DNA of 13,221 nt from Thiomicrorhabdus sp. (GTDB taxonomy: Bacteria; Pseudomonadota; Gammaproteobacteria; Thiomicrospirales; Thiomicrospiraceae): positions 1 to 13,221 of the forward strand of contig WFNQ01000199.1 in NCBI GenBank assembly GCA_015488565.1, written 5' to 3'. The translations under genes and the position numbers were made by a program. Every line of letters begins with the position of its first letter. Within the stretch, counting starts at the first letter, position 1. The notes under the pieces were generated by a model. The model worked only from the letters and a program-made list of their open reading frames with translations. It did not search any database and was not told the origin of the DNA. This document shows, piece by piece, positions 1 to 6,253 of this stretch.

Positions 1-111
1 GGGGGGGAAAGAATTTTTTAAAGCGGTTGATTTATTCGCACCTTAGATGTGGTTACGCTTATGATATGGGTCTAGCGATGAGCTAACGCTTATTCTGGTT
101 TTTGGATAAGC
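1..111. other. Upstream non-coding stretch or unidentified gene tail
   Basis: No gene can be assigned here. Two short + strand frames are open from the left edge. One ends at TAG 44-46 and reads GGKEFFKAVDLFAP before the stop. The other ends at TAA 84-86. Either could be the C-terminus of an upstream gene, but neither is long or distinctive enough to identify. The edge begins with a run of seven G, which may continue outside the window. The rest holds the repeated octamer ACGCTTAT and leads into the RpoN promoter match. Confidence 0.3.
55..93. repeat. Direct repeat of ACGCTTAT, 31 bp apart
   Basis: The octamer ACGCTTAT occurs at 55-62 and again at 86-93. The start-to-start distance is 31 bp, about three helical turns, so both copies would face the same side of the DNA. 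They lie roughly 45-83 bp upstream of the transcription start predicted from the RpoN promoter, a place where an enhancer-binding activator of the FleQ/FlrC type could bind. That role is inference; an 8-bp repeat can arise by chance. Confidence 0.3.
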
Positions 112-127
112 TGGTATGGATTTTGCT
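112..127 (+). promoter_or_regulatory. Sigma-54 (RpoN) -24/-12 promoter upstream of fliK
   Basis: The sequence TGGTATGGATTTTGCT matches the RpoN consensus TGGCACRNNNNTTGCW at every defined position except two C-to-T changes. The invariant GG (113-114) and GC (125-126) are separated by exactly 10 bases. Transcription would start near 138, leaving a leader of about 40 nt before the fliK start. Class II/III flagellar operons of polar flagellates are commonly RpoN-dependent, which agrees with this position. Confidence 0.7.
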
Positions 128-132
128 TTTTT

Positions 133-153
133 CGATTGAAAGCGTGTCAATCG
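133..153. repeat. Perfect 7-bp inverted repeat at the predicted transcription start
   Basis: CGATTGA (133-139) and TCAATCG (147-153) are perfectly complementary arms around a 7-base spacer. The palindrome overlaps the start site expected from the RpoN match. It could be an operator or a 5' mRNA hairpin. The stem has only three G/C pairs and is followed by TTTAAG rather than a U tract, so it is a poor terminator. Confidence 0.4.
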
Positions 154-178
154 TTTAAGAATATTGGGATGAGTTTTT

Positions 179-1744
179 ATGACGTTAATAAGTAAAATAC
201 CTCAAGTAGAATCGCCTTTAGATGCATTATATTCCGTTTCGGATGGGGGGAGTGAACCTGAAAAAAGTGTTTTTTCAGGACTATTTTCTTCGATGATGGA
301 TGCACAAGTCGCTACTGAATCAGATTCTTTGCGTCAAGTTGATCAGCTTGGTTCTCATGAAGCCATTTTGAATTCAGAGCGATTGTTGGGCGTTGTTGCG
401 CCGTATGATGCTTCTATTGATGGTGTTGTTAAGGATGTTGTAACACAGCTAGAATCCTTGGGTTCATCTGGTTTAATGGAGGATGCGACGATAAGTATTG
501 GGATAGAAGAGGTGCCAGGAGAGAAAGCGACGTTAGGATTAGAGCAAGCTTCTTTACAAGACTCTGTACAAGCCGTTCCTATTGAGACGGAGCAAGTACC
601 TTTAGGTTTAAATCCTGTTTTAAGCGCTGAATCGGGATTGAATGGTGTTTCTTCTTTTTCTGAAAAGCCGTCCCCTATCACGGTAGATGTTGAAGTGGGG
701 GAGGAGGCTTTGAGTATATTAGAAGATGAAATTCTTCCCCCTCCTGTTATACCAGCTTCGATTTCTTTTGGTGCTGAGGCACAGACTCAGGGGAATACGG
801 TGTTGAATCAATCTACTAATAGGTCAAGTCAACGGCTTGACTTGGCTTCTTCAAATGCGAACTTGAATATGAATGAGGCGATGGAAGGCGAAGATGTTGA
901 ATGGGGTATCACTCAACAGAGGCTTGCGATGCAAGGCGATTCTTCTGTTCAAGCAGAGGCGGTGTCTGTTAATGTGTTGAATCAAAATAGTCGTTCCGCC
1001 CTGAATCAAGGCGTAACAAGCTGGGGTACTCAGTCATTAGAGGGACAATCGTCTCAGGGACTTGGGCAACAAGCTTCGTCTTCTGGTCAGTCATCTCAGC
1101 AAGGTTTTGGTCAGTCTGCACAGCAACAATCTATGTTTTTTGCACAACAAGGCAGTCAGGCTAGTCAAGAAAGTAAGCTGCTTTCACTGGAACAGCAGAT
1201 GGCGGTGAAAACGATGAATGATGCGATGGCAAAATCGGAGGGCAAGGAGTTGTTAGGGGGGGCAGAAATTGCCTCTTTGGATCGAAAATCGAACTTGCCT
1301 ATTGGATTGCAGAGTATTAATGTTCCCCTTAAACATCCTCAGTGGGGGCAAGCACTTGGGCAACGTATTGTTTTTATGTCGAATAATAGTTTGCAACAGG
1401 CTCAAATTACCTTAAACCCACAAAGTTTAGGTCAGATTCAGGTGACGTTGCAGTTGGATAAAGATCAAAAAATGCATATTAATTTGGCGGCTCAAAATGG
1501 CATGACGCGAGAGAGTATGGAAAATGCCTTGCCTAGGCTTAGAGAGATGATGGAGCAAGCGGGTGTTCAAGTGGCATCGGTTGATATACACGAGCAAAAA
1601 CAATCTTTTTCAGAAAATGAGTCTGGTCATGCTCAGAGTGGCAAAAATAGGGCTGAACATTCGTTAACCGAGGAGGGCTTTGTTGAAGAGTCGTCATTGG
1701 TCACCGTTGGTTTAACAGATAATATTGTTGATTATTACGCTTAG
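179..1744 (+). CDS. fliK: Flagellar hook-length control protein FliK
   Basis: FliK is a secreted molecular ruler. It measures the growing hook and triggers the switch of the export gate, through the FlhB cytoplasmic domain, from hook to filament substrates. The 521-residue protein has the usual two-part form. A long, poorly conserved N-terminal region is acidic at first and turns Gln/Ser/Gly-rich at about 285-332. The conserved globular C-terminal (Flg_hook) domain spans about 385-475 and includes the AQITLNPQSLGQIQVTLQL stretch and the helix with LPRLREMMEQAGV. A 45-residue polar tail follows. The ATG at 179 has a GGGATGAG ribosome-binding site at 166-173. It is the first gene after the RpoN promoter, and its stop TAGGAG also supplies the ribosome-binding site of the next gene. 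A run of seven G at codons 360-361 lies between the ruler region and the C domain. The name rests on the C domain and the operon position. Confidence 0.93.
   Translation: MTLISKIPQVESPLDALYSVSDGGSEPEKSVFSGLFSSMMDAQVATESDSLRQVDQLGSHEAILNSERLLGVVAPYDASIDGVVKDVVTQLESLGSSGLMEDATISIGIEEVPGEKATLGLEQASLQDSVQAVPIETEQVPLGLNPVLSAESGLNGVSSFSEKPSPITVDVEVGEEALSILEDEILPPPVIPASISFGAEAQTQGNTVLNQSTNRSSQRLDLASSNANLNMNEAMEGEDVEWGITQQRLAMQGDSSVQAEAVSVNVLNQNSRSALNQGVTSWGTQSLEGQSSQGLGQQASSSGQSSQQGFGQSAQQQSMFFAQQGSQASQESKLLSLEQQMAVKTMNDAMAKSEGKELLGGAEIASLDRKSNLPIGLQSINVPLKHPQWGQALGQRIVFMSNNSLQQAQITLNPQSLGQIQVTLQLDKDQKMHINLAAQNGMTRESMENALPRLREMMEQAGVQVASVDIHEQKQSFSENESGHAQSGKNRAEHSLTEEGFVEESSLVTVGLTDNIVDYYA
1256..1262 (+). 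repeat. G7 homopolymer in fliK
   Basis: Seven consecutive G form two GGG glycine codons (360-361). Gain or loss of one base would remove the whole FliK C-terminal domain. This is one of five in-gene G tracts of at least seven bases in the window. Confidence 0.9.
1697..1725 (+). promoter_or_regulatory. Possible sigma-70-like promoter inside the fliK 3' end
   Basis: TTGGTC (1697-1702) and TAATAT (1720-1725) are separated by 17 bases. Transcription would start near 1732, about 20 nt before the mcp start. The -35 box matches the consensus only in its TTG and the -10 box at four of six positions. In AT-rich coding DNA such matches are common, so this is weak. Confidence 0.2.
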
Positions 1745-1753
1745 GAGCATGGT

Positions 1754-2764
1754 ATGAGTAGTTTTAAAATAGTAGTAGGAGCTTTGCTCTCAGTTGGCGC
1801 GTTGTTAGGGTCGCCTTTGGCATTGGCGGATTCTGGTTCTGGTGGGCTGCCAATGCTGGGCGTTATTTTTGTGACAATTTTAGTGACGGCGATTGTGGTG
1901 GGGGCATTAATGTTTCTGTTTTTAGGTGGTAAATCGACGACATGCAATCAAGAGGAGTTGATTTCAGAAATTGAAAGCATGATTCAGTCGGAAGATTTTT
2001 CAACCCCTCTTAAGTCGGCATCCACTGACCCTAAGTTACTGTTCTCTTTGAACGAGTTGTTGGAGTTGGCTACAAATAAAATAACGGCACAAATGATTGA
2101 AACCTCTCAAGTTGAATCGAAAGTGGCGGACTTTGAAACTCAAATGGAGGAGTTAAATGAGACGTTAGCGTCGTGCTATGCTCAGCAACAACAAGCCCCT
2201 GTTGTGAGTGAATCACGTTTTGATAATTCGGCATTGGTCAGCTTATCTTCGCAGTTGGAAGGGTTTGTGCATCAGGTAAATCAAGACTCGATGGCCGTGA
2301 TTGATGCGAACAGCCATGTTATTTCAGAAGTGACCGGATTGACGGAAGAGGTCTCCAATGCGTCGGACGTATTAAAAAAGCTTGAAGCAGACAGCGGTAA
2401 TATTGGTGCCGTATTGGTGTTAATTCGAGACATTGCAGAACAGACGAATTTATTGGCACTTAATGCGGCTATTGAGGCCGCGCGTGCAGGAGAGCATGGC
2501 CGAGGGTTTGCCGTTGTGGCCGATGAGGTACGTATTTTGGCAGGGAAAACACAGCAAGCAACCAAGGATATTCAAAGTATTATTGAAGAGTTACAACAAC
2601 ATGCAAGAAATGCGGTGCAAATGATGGAGGGGAGTCAGAATCGAGTGGCGTTGACCGAGGAACAGGCAAATAAAGTGAATGGGGTGTTAAATAGTATTGT
2701 TGAAAATGTTTCTGAGTTAAAATCTGCGCAGAATGAACTGGCAAGTGCTATTAATAATAGTTAA
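1754..2764 (+). CDS. Short methyl-accepting chemotaxis-type receptor without a sensor domain
   Basis: This 336-residue protein ends in a chemoreceptor signalling domain. The kinase-controlling hairpin tip is unmistakable at about 224-262 (IRDIAEQTNLLALNAAIEAA, then GRGFAVVADEVRILA). Such domains dock CheW and the kinase CheA at the membrane. Residues 1-25 look like a signal peptide with an ALA|D cleavage site, followed at about 33-58 by a transmembrane helix. Only some eight residues could face the periplasm, so there is no ligand-binding domain. Residues about 66-113 resemble a divergent HAMP linker, and about 115-222 look like coiled coil. After the tip only about 75 residues remain, so the helical bundle is short, and there is no CheR-tethering NWETF-like tail. 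The ATG at 1754 is preceded by TAGGAG, which overlaps the fliK stop. It lies directly before motA and motB. The family is sure; the signal it reads is unknown. Confidence 0.85.
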   Translation: MSSFKIVVGALLSVGALLGSPLALADSGSGGLPMLGVIFVTILVTAIVVGALMFLFLGGKSTTCNQEELISEIESMIQSEDFSTPLKSASTDPKLLFSLNELLELATNKITAQMIETSQVESKVADFETQMEELNETLASCYAQQQQAPVVSESRFDNSALVSLSSQLEGFVHQVNQDSMAVIDANSHVISEVTGLTEEVSNASDVLKKLEADSGNIGAVLVLIRDIAEQTNLLALNAAIEAARAGEHGRGFAVVADEVRILAGKTQQATKDIQSIIEELQQHARNAVQMMEGSQNRVALTEEQANKVNGVLNSIVENVSELKSAQNELASAINNS

Positions 2765-2811
2765 CGTGAATAAGTTGCGTTGGATAGTGCAATATTAGAA
2801 GGGTGAGCTAA

Positions 2812-3663
2812 ATGAAGGCCATTATTGGTACATTGGTTGTTATCGGGACTTTGTTGGGGGGGTATTTACCTCACGGTGGGTTTGCGATATTAATTCAGCC
2901 ACTTGAAGTGGTTATTATTTGTGGCGGGGCGATAGGTGCTTATATTATTGCGAACCCAGGTTGGGTGGTTAAAGCTGGTGTTACAGACAGTTTAGCCTTA
3001 GCAAAACCTGATCCATATACGACTGAGCTTTATATGGAACTGTTAGGGCTTATGTTTAAAATTTTTAATAAAGCACGTAGAGAAGGATTGATGTCGATTG
3101 AGGCGGATGTGGAAGACCCACATTCAAGCGAGTTATTTAATAGTGCCCCTAAAGTGGCGGCGAATCATCATGCGCTCGATTTTATTTGTGATTATTTAAG
3201 ATTGATGATCAGTGGCGCCAGTAATCCTTATCAACTTGAAGATTTAATGATTTTGGAGTTGGACTCACACCATCATGAGGCTATGATGCCCAGTGCCGCC
3301 ATTGGTAAGGTAGCAGAAGGGTTGCCTGCTTTTGGTATTGTGGCAGCGGTATTAGGCATTATCATTACCATGAGCTATTTGGATGCAGGACCAATGGAAA
3401 TTGCACATCACATGTCAGTGGCTTTGGTAGGAACTTTTTTAGGGATTTTATTTGCTTATGGGTTTGTGGCACCCATCTCTTCTGATTTGGCAAATCGTGC
3501 TGAATCGGAAAGTGCTTTTTTTGGAGTGATTAAAGCCAGCTTAATGGCTAATTTAAATGGTTATGCGCCTCAAGTTGCAATTGAGTTTTCTCGTAAAGCA
3601 ATTCCGAGTAAGGTGAGACCTGGCTTTGGCGAGGTTGATGAGTTTTTGCAGTCACAAAAATAA
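2812..3663 (+). CDS. motA: Flagellar stator protein MotA, proton type
   Basis: MotA is the membrane subunit that surrounds MotB, carries ions with it and pushes on FliG. The 283-residue sequence aligns by eye along its full length with Escherichia coli MotA. It has two N-terminal transmembrane segments (about 2-20 and 31-50), a cytoplasmic loop with the torque residues R89 and E97 (E. coli R90 and E98), and two more membrane helices (about 170-190 and 200-222). These contain the conserved prolines P172 and P221 and the LPAFGIVAAVLG motif. The alanine at 179 matches E. coli A180, where sodium-type PomA has threonine, which favours proton coupling. A GAAGGGTGAG ribosome-binding site precedes the ATG. 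A G7 tract occupies codons 15-17. Loss or gain of one G would stop translation at codon 27 or 32. Confidence 0.95.
   Translation: MKAIIGTLVVIGTLLGGYLPHGGFAILIQPLEVVIICGGAIGAYIIANPGWVVKAGVTDSLALAKPDPYTTELYMELLGLMFKIFNKARREGLMSIEADVEDPHSSELFNSAPKVAANHHALDFICDYLRLMISGASNPYQLEDLMILELDSHHHEAMMPSAAIGKVAEGLPAFGIVAAVLGIIITMSYLDAGPMEIAHHMSVALVGTFLGILFAYGFVAPISSDLANRAESESAFFGVIKASLMANLNGYAPQVAIEFSRKAIPSKVRPGFGEVDEFLQSQK
2856..2862 (+). repeat. G7 homopolymer in motA
   Basis: Seven G cover the end of codon 15 and both GGG codons 16-17, inside the first membrane helix. A six-G version would read to TAA at codon 27 and an eight-G version to TGA at codon 32. Either is a null allele. Confidence 0.9.
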
Positions 3664-3715
3664 TCAGCCTTAATGTATTGAATTGGCTAAGTCTTAAATA
3701 CAGGATTAAATTGCA

Positions 3716-4600
3716 ATGAGTGATGATGAATCCATAATCATAAAACGGCTAAATAAATGCCCACATGTTGCTCATGGTGGGGCATGGAAGATTGCATTTG
3801 CTGATTTTATGACGGCGGCAATGGCATTCTTTTTAATGTTGTGGATTTTGGGAGGGGTCAATGACGAAGAGATGAAAGCGATGGCGGAGTTTTTTCGTGA
3901 TCCTACGGTGATTGATGCGTCACCATCCACGTTGGTTGAATCCAAAGAAGCGGGTCAAACAGCGGATGCGATGATTGATATGGGTGGCTTTAAAGATGCG
4001 CCTAAGAGTGCGGAAGACGGTGAAGGGGATGGTGCGGGGAAATCTCAAGAGATGGCCAGCTTAGAGGCGATGAAGGCCGCGTTGCAACAAAAAATAAAAG
4101 AGAATGCAGAGTTAAGTCAATTAAAAGATCAGTTAAAAATCGATATTACGCCTAATGGGCTACAGATTCAGATTTTAGATGATCGAAAGCGTCCCATGTT
4201 TGGTTCAGGCGTTGATCTTCCAAAGGAGTATGCGGCGCATTTATTAAGAGAGGTGGGGTCTGTATTGGCCTTTGCTCGTAATAAAATCAGTATTGCAGGG
4301 CATACGGACTCATCAGGCTATCATGCCAGTTCTGAATATACGAACTGGGAGCTGTCGGCTGATCGAGCCAATGCGGCACGTAGACTTTTATTAGAGGGGG
4401 GGGTAGATTCTGATAAGATTGCACAAGCGGTCGGAATGGCAGATACCGTCCCTTTTGATAAGGAAAATCCGTATAATCCAAGAAACAGACGCATTAGTAT
4501 TATTGTGTTAAATAAAGAAGCGGAAGCGCGTTTAAAAAGTTTAAGCGATGCTCAGCAGGTTGACGATTTAAGCGAGCAGATGGACTTGTTAGGACATTGA
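3716..4600 (+). CDS. motB: Flagellar stator protein MotB, proton type
   Basis: MotB pairs with MotA to make the ion channel and anchors the stator to peptidoglycan. The 294-residue protein has a short cytoplasmic N-terminus, one transmembrane helix at about 26-46 (WKIAFADFMTAAMAFFLMLW) with the ion-carrying aspartate D30 (E. coli D32), and an amphipathic plug-like segment at about 50-62. A linker follows, then an OmpA-like peptidoglycan-binding domain at about 145-268 with AGHTDSSGY, NWELSADRANA and NPRNRRISIIV. The DFMTAxMAFF form is the one found in proton-driven MotB, unlike the DLMS form of PomB. It follows motA after 52 bp, with CAGGA at 3701-3705 as ribosome-binding site. Eight consecutive G at codons 227-230 sit in the OmpA-like domain. 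Confidence 0.95.
   Translation: MSDDESIIIKRLNKCPHVAHGGAWKIAFADFMTAAMAFFLMLWILGGVNDEEMKAMAEFFRDPTVIDASPSTLVESKEAGQTADAMIDMGGFKDAPKSAEDGEGDGAGKSQEMASLEAMKAALQQKIKENAELSQLKDQLKIDITPNGLQIQILDDRKRPMFGSGVDLPKEYAAHLLREVGSVLAFARNKISIAGHTDSSGYHASSEYTNWELSADRANAARRLLLEGGVDSDKIAQAVGMADTVPFDKENPYNPRNRRISIIVLNKEAEARLKSLSDAQQVDDLSEQMDLLGH
4396..4403 (+). repeat. G8 homopolymer in motB
   Basis: Eight consecutive G span codons 227-230 (GAG GGG GGG GTA). With seven G the next codon is TAG at 230. With nine G the frame reaches TGA at 233. Both would cut the peptidoglycan-binding domain. Confidence 0.9.
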
Positions 4601-4636
4601 AGCAGTGAGCAATAGATAATTTAGAGGAACGAAAAC

Positions 4637-5224
4637 ATGGCCGAAGAAGAAGTAGTTGAAGAGAAAAAAAAGAGTGGAAAAGGGTTGATTATTGCCTTAA
4701 TTGTATTAATTGTCCTACTTTTAGTTGGAGTGGGTGCGCTGGCCTATTTATTATTAGGCAGTAATAATGGTGATGAAGTCTCTGCGGATACTCCAGAGGC
4801 ACATGCGCCCGCTGAGCATGGAGAGCCTGAAGAATTTAGTCATGCTAAAACCTATTCACCTAAGTACAAACAATTTGAGCCACCAGGGCCTGAAGCCGTA
4901 CCCATGTATTTTGTTATGGATAAGTTTGTGGTGAACTTTAATGGAGAAGGCAAGGCTAAATTTTTAGCGGTGGATTTACAGTTTTTATCGTATTATCCCC
5001 AAGTGGTCGGACCTGATGGCGAAATGGAAAATTTGCGCCCCATTTTAAAAAATGATATTCAAAGACTGCTTCGCAATCAATACTTTAGTTCGCTTAATAC
5101 ACCAGAAGGCCCTGATAAATTAAGGGCTGAAATTCTTAAGGTCGTTCATCATGTATTAGAAACGCATAATATTTATCCCGATTTGGTGGAAGATGTTTAC
5201 ATGACGCGTTTTGTGATGCAGTAA
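4637..5224 (+). CDS. fliL: Flagellar basal body-associated protein FliL
   Basis: FliL is a single-pass inner-membrane protein that surrounds and supports the stator units in several bacteria. The 195-residue protein has a charged cytoplasmic N-terminus (MAEEEVVEEKKKSGKG), one transmembrane helix at about 17-41, an Ala/Pro/Glu-rich linker at about 48-85, and the periplasmic FliL domain at about 88-195. The domain ends in the typical VYMTRFVMQ. The ATG has AGAGGAA just upstream. It follows motB by 36 bp and precedes fliM by 9 bp, so stator and switch genes adjoin. Eight consecutive A at 4664-4671 encode the lysine cluster. Confidence 0.92.
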   Translation: MAEEEVVEEKKKSGKGLIIALIVLIVLLLVGVGALAYLLLGSNNGDEVSADTPEAHAPAEHGEPEEFSHAKTYSPKYKQFEPPGPEAVPMYFVMDKFVVNFNGEGKAKFLAVDLQFLSYYPQVVGPDGEMENLRPILKNDIQRLLRNQYFSSLNTPEGPDKLRAEILKVVHHVLETHNIYPDLVEDVYMTRFVMQ

Positions 5225-5233
5225 GGCATTGAT

Positions 5234-6253
5234 ATGGAAGATATTTTAAGTCAAGATGAAGTGGATGCCCTGTTAAAAGGAATGGGTGGAGGCGATGTTG
5301 ACACTGAAGATGATGACTCAAATGACGGGAGTGAAGCAAGGTCTTATGATTTTACGAACCAAGAACGTATTGTTCGTGGTCGCCTTCCTGCCTTAGACAT
5401 TATTAATGAACGGTTTGCGAGAGGATTTCAGCGGCATTTTAATGAGATGATTATGTCGAGTGTTGAAGTCACGGCGGGCGAAGTTAAGATCATTAAAATG
5501 ATTGATTATTTACGTAATCTATTTGTACCGACCAGTTTAAATATTTATCGTATTGACCCTTTAAATGGGGTCGCACTGTTTATTTTAGATTCAAAATTAA
5601 TTTTTACCGCCGTCGATATCTACTTTGGCGGGACAGGTTTACTGCCTTTTAAAATCGAGGGAAGGGAGTACACGCCAGTTGAAATGAGTATGGTTCGTAG
5701 TATTTTAGATATCACCACTGAAAACCTAGCAAAAGCTTGGGGGCCAGTGATGGACATTGATATTGAATACATGCATTCAGAGATGAATCCTAAATTTGCA
5801 GGCATTGTTGACCCTACGGATATGATTGTAGTGAGTCAAATCAATGTACGCTTTGAAGGGGTAGAAGGGCGTGTTGATATTGTCATGCCCTATGCCATGT
5901 TGGAGCCCGTTAGAGATAAATTGGAAGAGGGGGTACAAAACTTACAAGGAGAGAGTGATAATCGTTGGTCAAGAACCCTGAAAGAAGAAGCTAAAAATAT
6001 CGAAATTGATTTAAGCGTTAATCTAACCGAGCTACAGATGAGTATGGACGATCTGATGAAGATGGAAAAAGGGGATATTATTCCGTTGGATATGCCTAAA
6101 CAGGTTACGATTAGAGCAGAAGGTATTGCCATTATGCGTGGCGTATTAGGTGAAAGTAACCAGAAAAAAGCGGTCAAAGTGGATCAGGTCTTACACCACC
6201 CTGCTTATCAAGAGCAAACAATAGACAATGTGAAGGAATGGTACAATGAGTGA
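5234..6253 (+). CDS. fliM: Flagellar motor switch protein FliM
   Basis: FliM is the middle layer of the cytoplasmic C-ring. It binds FliG, FliN and phosphorylated CheY. The 339-residue protein starts with the CheY-binding peptide (ILSQDEVDALL, 4-14), then an acidic linker (21-33). The CheC-like middle domain spans about 45-232 and the FliN-like C-terminal domain about 250-325. The start is fixed by the conserved first residues and by AAGG at 5223-5226. One oddity is the FliG-contact motif. Gammaproteobacterial FliM usually reads GGxGR, but here residues 132-136 are GGTGL, with leucine in place of arginine. The codon is a clear TTA. The gene overlaps fliN by 8 bp. Confidence 0.96.
   Translation: MEDILSQDEVDALLKGMGGGDVDTEDDDSNDGSEARSYDFTNQERIVRGRLPALDIINERFARGFQRHFNEMIMSSVEVTAGEVKIIKMIDYLRNLFVPTSLNIYRIDPLNGVALFILDSKLIFTAVDIYFGGTGLLPFKIEGREYTPVEMSMVRSILDITTENLAKAWGPVMDIDIEYMHSEMNPKFAGIVDPTDMIVVSQINVRFEGVEGRVDIVMPYAMLEPVRDKLEEGVQNLQGESDNRWSRTLKEEAKNIEIDLSVNLTELQMSMDDLMKMEKGDIIPLDMPKQVTIRAEGIAIMRGVLGESNQKKAVKVDQVLHHPAYQEQTIDNVKEWYNE

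Noticed and set aside
2..46. Tail of a specific upstream flagellar gene such as fliJ
   Set aside because: The readable residues (GGKEFFKAVDLFAP before the stop) do not match any C-terminus I can recognise, and the frame is uncertain because of the G run at the edge.
133..160. Intrinsic terminator before fliK
   Set aside because: The stem is only 7 bp with three G/C pairs and the following TTTAAG is not a U tract. A role as operator or leader hairpin fits the position better.
355..681. Minus-strand open frame of 108 codons opposite fliK
   Set aside because: It is a shadow of the loosely constrained fliK N-terminal region and shows no domain or membrane pattern.
3664..3715. Promoter between motA and motB (TTGAAT with a TAAATA-like box)
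   Set aside because: Box matches and spacing are poor and motA and motB are expected to be co-transcribed.
4664..4671. A8 followed by G in fliL as a possible programmed frameshift or transcriptional slippage site
   Set aside because: The run encodes an ordinary lysine cluster next to the membrane helix, no downstream stimulatory structure is evident, and the zero frame gives a complete FliL.
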